DNA from: JBFLYO01 sp040756745
GTDB lineage: Bacteria; Bacteroidota; Ignavibacteria; UBA10030; UBA6906
Reading direction: 5' to 3'
Length of the DNA: 64,000 bases
Assembly (NCBI GenBank): GCA_040756745.1
Contig: JBFLYO010000009.1
Location: 52,122 to 116,121, forward strand
The notes beneath the pieces are model-generated. The model saw only the letters and a list, made by a program, of their open reading frames with translations, searched no databases and had not been told where the DNA came from. Below are positions 1 through 7,361 of the stretch, in pieces. The position numbers and the translations under genes were made by a program. Position 1 is the first letter of the stretch; every line of letters begins with the position of its first letter.

Positions 1-960
1 CACGGACTTGCCGGCTCCAATGCGCGGCTTGGGAAGGGCGAGTTCATCGTTGTCGAGGCGGACGAATTCGACCGGTCGTTCCTGTCGATCACACCAACGA
101 TCGCAGTGCTCACGACGCTGGAAACGGACCATCTGGATTGTTACCGGGATCTCGATGACATCAAATCGGCGTTCGTCCAGTTTGCGGCGAAGGTGCCGTT
201 CTACGGATTTGTGGTGCTCTGCCTCGACGAGCCGGCCCTGCAGGACATCATGCCGAAGATCAAGAAGAAGATCATCACCTATGGACTCAACGGCCAGGCC
301 GATCTGCAGGCGGTGGACCTCCGGCACAAGGAGAACAGGACTCGATTTGTGGTCGTGCGGTCCGGGACGGACCTTGGAGAGATCGAGCTGCAGATCCCGG
401 GGAAGCATAACGTACAGAACGCCCTTGCGGCAATAGGGGTCGGGCTCGAACTGGGCGTGCCTTTCGCCAAAGCGAAGGCGGGCATCGAGAAGTTCACTGG
501 GGTCTTCCGGCGGTGGGAGGTGAAGGCCGAGATCAACGGCATCACCGTCGTCGATGACTACGCCCATCATCCGACGGAGATCCGGGCGACGCTTGCCGGC
601 GTGAAGGCGGGATGGCGCCGTCGCGTGATCGCGGTGTTTCAGCCGCATCTCTACTCGCGGACCAGGGATTTCTACGACGAGTTCGGCCGGTCGTTCTTCA
701 ATGCCGACGTGCTGGTGGTGACCGACGTCTATCCCGCGCGCGAAGAGCCGATCCAGGGGGTCAGCGGCGAACTGATCGTGCATGCGGCGAAGGAGTTCGG
801 ACACAAACAGGTCCATTCGCTTCCCGATAAAAGAAAAGTGCCGGAGTTTCTGCTATCCCTTGTACGACAAGGGGATATCGTGATCACCATGGGTGCCGGA
901 GATATCTGGAGGTTCGGCGAAGAGTTCGTGCAGAAGCTGAGAGGGAAGAAAGGACAGTAG
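1..960 (+). CDS. murC: UDP-N-acetylmuramate--L-alanine ligase, C-terminal part (5' end outside window)
   Basis: MurC is a cytoplasmic Mur ligase that adds L-alanine to UDP-N-acetylmuramate using ATP, the first step of the peptidoglycan stem peptide. The frame is open from base 1, so the N-terminal UDP-MurNAc-binding part lies upstream. Visible are the central-domain motif VEADEFDRSFL followed by the ETDHLDCY segment, then the C-terminal ligase domain with DDYAHHPTEI and a VFQPHLYSRT segment, all typical of MurC. It ends with TAG, and ftsQ starts 4 bases later, so the two are almost certainly cotranscribed in the division/cell-wall cluster. The identification is firm; only the truncation limits it. 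Confidence 0.97.
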   Translation, partial: HGLAGSNARLGKGEFIVVEADEFDRSFLSITPTIAVLTTLETDHLDCYRDLDDIKSAFVQFAAKVPFYGFVVLCLDEPALQDIMPKIKKKIITYGLNGQADLQAVDLRHKENRTRFVVVRSGTDLGEIELQIPGKHNVQNALAAIGVGLELGVPFAKAKAGIEKFTGVFRRWEVKAEINGITVVDDYAHHPTEIRATLAGVKAGWRRRVIAVFQPHLYSRTRDFYDEFGRSFFNADVLVVTDVYPAREEPIQGVSGELIVHAAKEFGHKQVHSLPDKRKVPEFLLSLVRQGDIVITMGAGDIWRFGEEFVQKLRGKKGQ

Positions 961-964
961 GGCC

Positions 965-1744
965 ATGGAAAGCTCCGGGAACACTACGAAGAAAAGTACG
1001 CTCCGCGGCGCACTATTTACGGCCCTTCTGGTTCTGGTCGGCCTTGCGGCGGGGATCGGGGCGAACCTCTGGAAAGAGAACCTGCACGTTACGCAGGTTC
1101 GCGTTGAGGGGAACCGCATCGTTCCCGACCGCGAGATCCTCCGGCTGGCCGCCGTGCCCGGCGACGAACGGTTGTTCGCCATCGATCTGTATGCAGTGCG
1201 CAGGCGTGTGGAGCAGAATACGTTCATCCGGACCGCGGCAGTGACGCGTGAAGCGCCCGACGGCATCGCCATCGCCGTGGAGGAACGGACTCCCATTGCG
1301 GCCATCGGGCTGCCCCAGCTGATGTATCTCGACGCCGAGGGGACGGTCCTGCCTCCATCGCGATCCGAAGCGCTGGTCGATCTCCCCGTTCTGACAGGAG
1401 ATCTCAGCGCTGAGGCGCTTGTGCCGGGGAGGAAAATTACGAGAAACGATGTGCGCGAGGCAATCGATATACTTGCGACCGCGAAGCTTGTGGGTGACGA
1501 TCTGTACCATCTGATCTCGGAAATCCACTGTGAGTCGGGGAAGGATCTTCTGTTGTACACCGCCGAGGCCGGTGTGTCGGTCGTCTTCGGCCACGGCGAT
1601 GTGGCCATGAAGCTCGTGAAGCTTGACGGGTTCTGGCGCGAGGTCGTGGCACAGCGCGGGGCGGGCGATCTGCGGGCGGTCGACTTGCGCTTCGAAGATC
1701 AGGTTGTGGTGCGGTGGAACGAACGCAACACGGAGGCCCCCTAG
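965..1744 (+). CDS. ftsQ: Cell division protein FtsQ/DivIB
   Basis: This is a bitopic inner-membrane divisome protein that links FtsB/FtsL to the septal synthase. The 259-residue product has a short cytoplasmic tail, one membrane segment at about residues 15-35, and a POTRA-type domain beginning with VTQVRVEGNRIVPDREI. The beta domain follows, containing a YLDAEGTVL segment that matches the FtsQ pattern. Length and position between murC and ftsA agree with FtsQ. Sequence conservation in this family is low, so much of the support comes from gene order and domain layout. Confidence 0.92.
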   Translation: MESSGNTTKKSTLRGALFTALLVLVGLAAGIGANLWKENLHVTQVRVEGNRIVPDREILRLAAVPGDERLFAIDLYAVRRRVEQNTFIRTAAVTREAPDGIAIAVEERTPIAAIGLPQLMYLDAEGTVLPPSRSEALVDLPVLTGDLSAEALVPGRKITRNDVREAIDILATAKLVGDDLYHLISEIHCESGKDLLLYTAEAGVSVVFGHGDVAMKLVKLDGFWREVVAQRGAGDLRAVDLRFEDQVVVRWNERNTEAP

Positions 1745-1777
1745 CAGGCCTGTTTCACATTTATCGAAGGTTGGATC

Positions 1778-3013
1778 ATGGATAACATCATCGTGGGTCT
1801 CGACATCGGAACGACCAAGGTCTGCGCCGTCGTTGCGGGTACGGATGAGCACGGCCGGATGAACATCCTTGGAGTCGGGCGGTCACCCTCGGATGGCATG
1901 ACCCGCGGCGTCGTGACCCACATCGACCGGACCACCAACTCCATCGCCACCGCAGTGCAGGAGGCGCAGGCGTCCTCCGGCGTGGTGATCAAGTCGGTCA
2001 TCGTCGGCATTGCGGGCGATCACATCCAGAGCTTCCAGAGCCGGGGGGTCATCGGCATCAGCGGCGCGGACCATGAGGTCACGCAGTCGGACATCGACCG
2101 GCTGATCGAGGACACAAAACGTGTCGCGCTACCCGCCGACCGGAAGATCATCCATGTCATCCCGCAGGAGTTTATCATTGACGGGCAGGATGGGGTGTAC
2201 GATCCGCTCGGCATGTCCGGCGTTCGCATGGAGGCGAACGTCCATATCATTACGGGTCTCGTGAGCGCGGCACAGAACATCTATAAGTGCGTCCAGCGGG
2301 CGGGGCTCGAGGTGAGCGACATGGTGCTTGAGCCGCTGGCGTCGAGTTACGCTGTGCTTGACGATGAGGAAAAGGAAGTCGGCATCGCGCTCCTGGACGT
2401 CGGCGGCGGGACGACGGATCTCGCCGTATTCGAAGAGCGGACGATCCGTCACACGGCGGTCATCGGTATTGCCGGCAAGAAGGTCACGGACGACATCCGC
2501 AAAGGGCTCGGGATCCTCAATGACCAGGCAGAGAAACTGAAGAAGGAACATGGCTTCGCCTACGTACCGGCGGTGGTGGACGACGGACCGATCGTCCTGC
2601 CGGGGGTCGGAGGACGCGCACCGATCGAGATCGATAAGCGCATTCTCGCGCAGATCATTCAGCCCCGCATGGAAGAAATCTTCGAGATCGCTGCGCTTGA
2701 GATCAAACGCTCGGGGTATTCCAAGCATCTGTCCGGCGGCGTAGTGCTCACCGGCGGCGGCGCACTCATCAAGGGGACCGCCGATCTGGCCCGCGAGGTG
2801 CTCGGCATGCCGGTCAAGATCGGCATACCCACCGGCTTCTCCGGCGGGCTTGTGCGGGAGATCGAAAACCCGGCATACTCCACCGCGGTGGGATTGGTCT
2901 ATCACGGCATGAAGTACCGTGACCGGACTCCTTCCGCGGACGGGACGGGGAAGAGGGACAAATCCGTGACGCGCATGGCGCAGCGGATGAAGGAATGGTT
3001 CGACCAACTCTGA
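1778..3013 (+). CDS. ftsA: Cell division protein FtsA
   Basis: FtsA is an actin-like ATPase that tethers FtsZ to the membrane and recruits later divisome proteins. The 411-residue product starts with the phosphate-1 motif VGLDIGTTKVCAVV. The phosphate-2 region LLDVGGGTTDLAVF and the adenosine motif LTGGGALIKG follow. The C-terminus RMAQRMKEWFDQL is a plausible amphipathic membrane-binding helix. A purine-rich ribosome binding site (GAAGGTTGG) lies just before the ATG. It follows ftsQ by 33 bases and precedes ftsZ by 54 bases. The ftsA stop codon overlaps the -35 box of a probable separate ftsZ promoter. Confidence 0.97.
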   Translation: MDNIIVGLDIGTTKVCAVVAGTDEHGRMNILGVGRSPSDGMTRGVVTHIDRTTNSIATAVQEAQASSGVVIKSVIVGIAGDHIQSFQSRGVIGISGADHEVTQSDIDRLIEDTKRVALPADRKIIHVIPQEFIIDGQDGVYDPLGMSGVRMEANVHIITGLVSAAQNIYKCVQRAGLEVSDMVLEPLASSYAVLDDEEKEVGIALLDVGGGTTDLAVFEERTIRHTAVIGIAGKKVTDDIRKGLGILNDQAEKLKKEHGFAYVPAVVDDGPIVLPGVGGRAPIEIDKRILAQIIQPRMEEIFEIAALEIKRSGYSKHLSGGVVLTGGGALIKGTADLAREVLGMPVKIGIPTGFSGGLVREIENPAYSTAVGLVYHGMKYRDRTPSADGTGKRDKSVTRMAQRMKEWFDQL

Positions 3014-3039
3014 CAAGCGGACAAGTGTGAAAGTATACT
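3010..3039 (+). promoter_or_regulatory. Probable ftsZ promoter overlapping the ftsA stop codon
   Basis: A -35 element CTGACA at 3010-3015 is separated by 18 bases from a -10 element TATACT at 3034-3039. The -35 box contains the ftsA TGA stop. The predicted start of transcription, near 3046, would give a short leader carrying the strong AAAGGAGGA ribosome binding site at 3052-3060 for the GTG start at 3068. This would let ftsZ be expressed above the level of the upstream operon. It is read by eye only. Confidence 0.5.
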
Positions 3040-3067
3040 CTCTCATTCACCAAAGGAGGATCAACCA

Positions 3068-4246
3068 GTGATCGAACTCGACAATGGCCTCGATCGTGGC
3101 GCGCGGATACGCGTGGTGGGGGTGGGGGGCGGTGGGGGCAACGCCGTCAACAGCATGATCGACAAAGGGCTGCACGGCGTGGACTTCTTTGCGATCAACA
3201 CGGACCTCCAGGCCCTGGAGCGGAACCGGGCGCCGAACAGAATTCAGGTCGGCAAAAACCTGACCCGCGGGCTCGGGGCGGGGGCCGATCCCTCCATCGG
3301 CCACAGGGCGGTGGAAGAAGACCGTGAAGAGATCACCCGGGCCATGTCAGGCAGCGACATGGTCTTTATCACGGCCGGCATGGGAGGCGGCACGGGGACC
3401 GGCGGCGCACCGCTGGTGGCGAACATCGCCAAGAGCCTCGGCTCGCTCGTGGTCGGCATTGTCACCCGGCCCTTCAACTGCGAAGGGAAGAAGCGCTCGG
3501 CGCAGGCCGAGGTCGGACTCGACGAGCTGAAAAAGCAGGTCGATACGCTCATCGTGATCCCGAACCAGAAACTGCTCACGATCGTAGACCGGAACACGCC
3601 GCTCCGCGAGGCCTTCGACGTCGCTAACCAGGTGCTCTACGGCGCCACGCGGGGGATCTCGGAGCTCATCACCGTCCCGGGCCTCATCAACGTGGATTTC
3701 GCAGACGTCCGCACAGTGATGCGGGAGATGGGAGATGCGGTCATGGGGTCGGGTGTCGCGACAGGAGACAACCGTGCAGTGGAAGCCGCGCATCTTGCGA
3801 TTTCCAGTCCGCTCCTCGAAGACGTTTCGATCGCGGGCGCGCAGGGCGTGCTGGTGAACATCACCGGCGGCTCCAACATGACGCTGACAGAAGTGGAGGA
3901 GGCGACCGAGATCATCCATGCCGCCGCGGGCGAAGACGCCAACGTCATCCTCGGCGCGGTGGTCGATGAGGAGGTGGAGAATGAAGTGATGGTCACCGTC
4001 ATCGCGACGGGCTTCAACCGGAAAGGGGGCATCCCGCTGTCATCACGCCAGCCGCGCGCAGTGAAGGTCGTCGAGAAAATCCCGACGGGCGTTGCAGACC
4101 TGCAGAAGTACGACGAACCGGCGTACATCCGGCGGGGAGTCGACATTCAGGTGAGCCCGTACCGGAGCGCCGCGGAGGGAAACAGGGAGAAGATCGACAA
4201 ATCCGATCCGGAGAAGCCCGCCTTCCTGCGGAAGATCATGGACTGA
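3068..4246 (+). CDS. ftsZ: Cell division protein FtsZ
   Basis: FtsZ is the tubulin-like GTPase that forms the cytokinetic ring. The 392-residue product has the N-terminal nucleotide motif VGVGGGGGNAVNSM and the tubulin signature GGGTGTG at residues 106-112. The T7-loop region, with NVDFADV, follows. The tail ends in PAFLRKIMD, matching the conserved FtsZ C-terminal peptide that binds FtsA. The start is GTG, fixed by an excellent AAAGGAGGA site 7 bases upstream. It closes the murC-ftsQ-ftsA-ftsZ run and is followed by a GC-rich hairpin. Confidence 0.98.
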   Translation: MIELDNGLDRGARIRVVGVGGGGGNAVNSMIDKGLHGVDFFAINTDLQALERNRAPNRIQVGKNLTRGLGAGADPSIGHRAVEEDREEITRAMSGSDMVFITAGMGGGTGTGGAPLVANIAKSLGSLVVGIVTRPFNCEGKKRSAQAEVGLDELKKQVDTLIVIPNQKLLTIVDRNTPLREAFDVANQVLYGATRGISELITVPGLINVDFADVRTVMREMGDAVMGSGVATGDNRAVEAAHLAISSPLLEDVSIAGAQGVLVNITGGSNMTLTEVEEATEIIHAAAGEDANVILGAVVDEEVENEVMVTVIATGFNRKGGIPLSSRQPRAVKVVEKIPTGVADLQKYDEPAYIRRGVDIQVSPYRSAAEGNREKIDKSDPEKPAFLRKIMD

Positions 4247-4273
4247 TCGCTGGACCTCACGAGAGAGAGGCCA

Positions 4274-4525
4274 TTGTCAGAGACGGCCCCGCGGAGAGGC
4301 GGGGCTGTTCTGTTTACGGCGTAAGCACCAAATCACAAACACCACATCACAAATACCAAATTACAAGCACCAAATCTCAAACAAATCCAAAATCCCAAGG
4401 AAGAAATGACCAAAATCAAAGCGTGCAGTTTAGTTCATTTCGGATTTCGGTGATTGGTGCTTGTTTGAGATTTGGTGCTTGAGATTTCATGCTTTTGAGA
4501 TGGTTCTTGGAATTCGGTTCTTCTA
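4274..4525. repeat. Intergenic repeat copy 1 (CAAATC-type, self-complementary)
   Basis: The low-complexity text is rich in CAAATCTCAAA-like words. It contains a perfect 21-bp inverted repeat, 4364-4384 paired with 4461-4481, and begins with the GC hairpin after ftsZ. It fills the convergent junction between ftsZ and the minus-strand gene ending at 4539. A near-identical copy in the same orientation lies at 7101-7345. Bases 4247-4273 and 4526-4538 show nothing else. Confidence 0.85.
4286..4315 (+). terminator. GC hairpin after ftsZ, possibly bidirectional terminator
   Basis: A 7-bp perfect stem, 4286-4292 paired with 4299-4305, is followed by TGTTCTGTTT on the plus strand. On the minus strand it is followed by only a weak T-rich tract. 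It is part of the repeat at 4274-4525, and the second copy of that repeat carries the same hairpin with a changed loop. Confidence 0.5.
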
Positions 4526-4538
4526 CTGACCAACCGGC

Positions 4539-5501
4539 TCAACGGATGAAGTGAGAGAGAGTCGCGATCTGGACCTCAGACCCGACGACCCCGTTGTGAC
4601 GGATCTTCCGGTAGACATAATAGTTCACATCCGCGTTTGGATGCACATCCCAGGTAAGATGAGGATGCTCTCCTACGAGGCCGCTCACCCAGAAATTCTG
4701 CACGCGAACTGGCTTGAGGAGCTGGGAATTTGCCGTGTAGACAGTTGAGAATTTGTCGAGGGAGGCGGTGACCTGGTGACTCCAGCTTCCTCCGTCGCTC
4801 CATGACAGAAACGTGTAGATCAGACCGTTTATTGTCTGCATGGTTACCGCCGCAATGGTGTGCGTATTCGGCATGCCTGATTGCACTGCCCACTTCGGCT
4901 TGAAGGGGGCAGTATAGGTGCCACCATCCACGATTACAACTCCACCCGGAAGCCCAGAATTGGTGACCGTGACCGGGATTCTTGGGTAGGCAGGACTCTT
5001 CCTTCCTCCCTCCCACATGGCAACTCCACCCGAGATCCTGTGCGCCAATAATAAATCAGGATTGTTGTAGAACCATCCGTCGGCACAGTTGTACCAGAGC
5101 TTCATGTCTGCGGTGTTGTAACCTGTACCGAATTGACCGTTGCCATCTTCATAGTCGGCATCGCGATAATCCACGGTGATAATGTGACCCTCAATGGTGA
5201 TTTTGTAAGCGCCGTAGGCAAAGAAACTTGCCCCGGTGGCGCCGGGGCATCCACCTCGATTGGTGTGTTGAAGGAAGAACGTGGGGGTAGTCTGAGAGCG
5301 GTAGTCGAAGTCGTGAGTGAGCGGATACCAACTGCACCAGTCGTGCGCAACACTTGCGGCGGAGGCATCGGCAGTGATGAATTTTGCGGTCACGGGATTG
5401 ACTACGTCTATTTCCATCTCTCCCTGAATGAGAATCGTTTGAGCTGAGACTGGCTCGGCCAGCAGCAAAGCCAAAAACAAAGCAGTCATTTTAATATACA
5501 T
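4539..5501 (-). CDS. Secreted protein of unknown function, C-terminal beta domain apparently cut short
   Basis: I do not recognise the family. The start at 5501 is chosen because AAAGGAGG sits just upstream and the product then begins with a clear signal peptide (MYIKMTALFLALLLAEPVSAQ), giving 320 residues. The body is beta-rich and Trp/Tyr-rich. The last 60 residues resemble the start of a fibronectin type III domain (HLTWDVHPNADVNYYVYRK) but stop abruptly, with no sorting domain, 14 bases from repeat copy 1. The gene lies 28 bases downstream of the lipoprotein gene ending at 5530 and is probably cotranscribed with it. Export to the periplasm or cell surface is inferred from the signal peptide. 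Confidence 0.75.
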   Translation of the reverse strand: MYIKMTALFLALLLAEPVSAQTILIQGEMEIDVVNPVTAKFITADASAASVAHDWCSWYPLTHDFDYRSQTTPTFFLQHTNRGGCPGATGASFFAYGAYKITIEGHIITVDYRDADYEDGNGQFGTGYNTADMKLWYNCADGWFYNNPDLLLAHRISGGVAMWEGGRKSPAYPRIPVTVTNSGLPGGVVIVDGGTYTAPFKPKWAVQSGMPNTHTIAAVTMQTINGLIYTFLSWSDGGSWSHQVTASLDKFSTVYTANSQLLKPVRVQNFWVSGLVGEHPHLTWDVHPNADVNYYVYRKIRHNGVVGSEVQIATLSHFIR

Positions 5502-5529
5502 GGCGCCCTCCTTTGTGTAGTAATGGGGT

Positions 5530-6747
5530 TCACCTGATTTTGTACAGGTGAAACCCGCGTGCACGATCTGACCCCACATAGATCTTCCCGTCACTACTAA
5601 TCGCAGGTCTAGAATCAATGTCTGGCACAGAACCGTCGGGACTCCGGAGGCTCATCTGCCAACGGAGCGTCCCGTTGGGATTGATGATAAGAAAGTTAAC
5701 GCTATCAGCAGGCCCTCTATTGGTCAACGTGCCCAGGTATAGTACCCCACTACTGTCAATGGCAGGCACGCACTGCGACCGCGCAGGGATGGGATAGCTC
5801 CATCTGAGCTTGCCGACATGATCAAAGGCATAGAGACGGCTTCCGGCGATATAGATAGTACCATCCCGGCCAATGACCGGCCCGGGATCTTCGTACCCCC
5901 AGTATATGCCACTCCGAATCCAACGGACGGCCCCTGCTGAGCTCAGCGACAACACCTGATCAGGTCCCCCACCCAAATAGACGTTTCCATCATTATCGAC
6001 TGCCGGATTGGAGGGACCCTGAATTGCATATTTCCATTTCACGATGCCACTGGAGTCCACGGCGTAAAGAGCGCAATAACCCGGCACGTAAAGGGTCGCC
6101 CCATCAGGACTCATGGCGAGGGAATAATGACATGCGTCAGTAGTGTCCGGTCTGAATTCCCAATACAGTGTGCCGTTCTTTCTGATAGCATACAGTGATT
6201 TCGAGGCGATGTAGATGATCTCCCCATCCTTTGAGATCGAGGGGGATGAGAGGGGTTCCCAACCAACGAGCTGGAATCTCCAATTCAGCGTTCCATCCGG
6301 TTGGTAGGAATGTAGATACGTATTCCCTGTACCGTCGGTAGCATAGCAATAAACTGTGCCATCATTGGCCACGAGAGGGGAACTGTCGCCGCCGCCTCCG
6401 ACGCTGCTCCACTTCTGAGTCCCTTGAGGATTGACTGCGAAGAATTTCTTATTCTCTGCACCAAAGTACACCGTCCCGTCAAAGGCAATGGCAGGGGAAG
6501 AATACACGTTATGACCCGCGTCGAAGAGCCACTCGACTTTGCCCTCTTGGGGACCGCGGTATGGGCTCCTCCCCGTGTGTTGCGGGTCGTGCAGGAACAT
6601 CGGCCAGGGAGAATTTGCCAGCCCCGGCCAGGGGATATCCACTTGTGGCTGTGTTACCCAGTTGGTATCGGGAGGAGGAGGATTGGGACTTACGGGCGGT
6701 TCAGACTTCTTGCACGAGCCTAACAGGAGAGCGACTAGGACTATCAA
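5530..6747 (-). CDS. PQQ-like beta-propeller lipoprotein
   Basis: The N-terminus is hydrophobic and ends in a lipobox (LLLGSC), then a proline-rich linker. The body is a run of beta-propeller blades with repeated patterns such as SSPAIAFDGTVYFGAENKKFFAVNP, typical of PQQ-like quinoprotein-fold repeats with no sign of an enzymatic site. The protein is probably attached to the outer membrane or cell surface. The given start is TTG at 6747. No ATG or GTG exists between it and the upstream in-frame stop at 6784-6786. A perfect AGGAGG at 6780-6785 instead sits 5 bases before an in-frame ACG at 6772-6774, which would add a basic RRLHRY n-region. The true start is therefore uncertain. It heads a two-gene minus-strand unit. 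Confidence 0.8.
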   Translation of the reverse strand: MIVLVALLLGSCKKSEPPVSPNPPPPDTNWVTQPQVDIPWPGLANSPWPMFLHDPQHTGRSPYRGPQEGKVEWLFDAGHNVYSSPAIAFDGTVYFGAENKKFFAVNPQGTQKWSSVGGGGDSSPLVANDGTVYCYATDGTGNTYLHSYQPDGTLNWRFQLVGWEPLSSPSISKDGEIIYIASKSLYAIRKNGTLYWEFRPDTTDACHYSLAMSPDGATLYVPGYCALYAVDSSGIVKWKYAIQGPSNPAVDNDGNVYLGGGPDQVLSLSSAGAVRWIRSGIYWGYEDPGPVIGRDGTIYIAGSRLYAFDHVGKLRWSYPIPARSQCVPAIDSSGVLYLGTLTNRGPADSVNFLIINPNGTLRWQMSLRSPDGSVPDIDSRPAISSDGKIYVGSDRARGFHLYKIR

Positions 6748-6987
6748 TACGCAATATCGATGGAGCCGCCTCGTATCTGCCTCCTACAAATGAGCAGGAT
6801 TCCCCTCTGCAATGACTCGCGCATCACCTGAAGACCTCAAGAGACATACTGCATTCAAAGCGCCAATCGTGCGAAAAGCGTTTCGGTTGAAAAGGTCAGC
6901 GGGGGGGAACTCGCGGCGGGCCTCAGCAGCCTGAGCGCATCACCAGGAAGGCGCCAAGCGTAGCTGAAAGGAACGGATTGCTCATTT

Positions 6988-7016
6988 AGTATACGACCGC
7001 ATTTGCCGGATGTCAA
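6988..7016 (-). promoter_or_regulatory. Consensus sigma-70 promoter of the 6747-4539 unit
   Basis: On the minus strand TTGACA (7016-7011) and TATACT (6993-6988) are separated by exactly 17 bases, a near-perfect housekeeping promoter. Transcription would begin near 6981. That leaves a leader of about 205-235 bases before the lipoprotein start. Confidence 0.7.
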
Positions 7017-7100
7017 GATTGAAGGAACTTTGGTGAGAGATTTACGTACTGCGTGGTGTTGACAATGTCCGCTCACTGGCCTTGTGCTGTGTTCCGGCCG

Positions 7101-7345
7101 TTGTCACAGAAAGACCCCGCGGTGACGCGGGGCTGTTCTGTTTACGGCGTAAGCACCAAATCACAAACACCACATCACAAATACCAAATTACAAGCACCA
7201 AATCTCAAACAAATCCAAAATTCCAAGGAAGAAATAACCAAAACCAAAGTATGCAGGTTGATTTCGGATTTCGGTGATTGGTGCTTGTTTGAGAATTGGT
7301 GCTTGAGATTTGATGCTTCCGAGATGGTTCGTGTGATTTGGTTTT
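7101..7345. repeat. Intergenic repeat copy 2 (CAAATC-type)
   Basis: It is nearly identical to 4274-4525 and in the same orientation. It contains the same GC hairpin (7115-7121 with 7126-7132, loop GTGA) and the same inverted repeat (7192-7212 with 7285-7305, one mismatch). Like copy 1, it lies about 15 bases beyond the stop codon of a minus-strand gene for a secreted protein. The hairpin loop and flank differ between copies while the stem is kept. On the minus strand the hairpin is followed by TCTTTCT. Confidence 0.85.
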
Positions 7346-7361
7346 TCTTTCGACCTCACTG

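Larger units (their letters stand above)
6775..7361. other. Intergenic region with long leader, promoter and repeat copy 2
   Basis: There is no supported gene. It holds a consensus minus-strand promoter (6988-7016), a roughly 200-base leader for the lipoprotein gene, and repeat copy 2 (7101-7345). A 73-codon minus-strand frame at 6855-7076 overlaps the promoter and leader and has no signal of being a protein. Confidence 0.6.

Noticed and set aside
6855..7076. 73-codon minus-strand frame with AWRLPGDALRLLRPAAS
   Set aside because: It overlaps a consensus promoter and the leader of the lipoprotein unit. I have seen similar short texts annotated as tiny hypothetical proteins in related genomes, and it is more likely a non-coding repeat.
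4274..7345. Composite transposon or insertion sequence between the two direct repeats
   Set aside because: No transposase lies between or beside them, and no target-site duplication is visible; each copy lies at a gene 3' end, fitting a 3' UTR element better.
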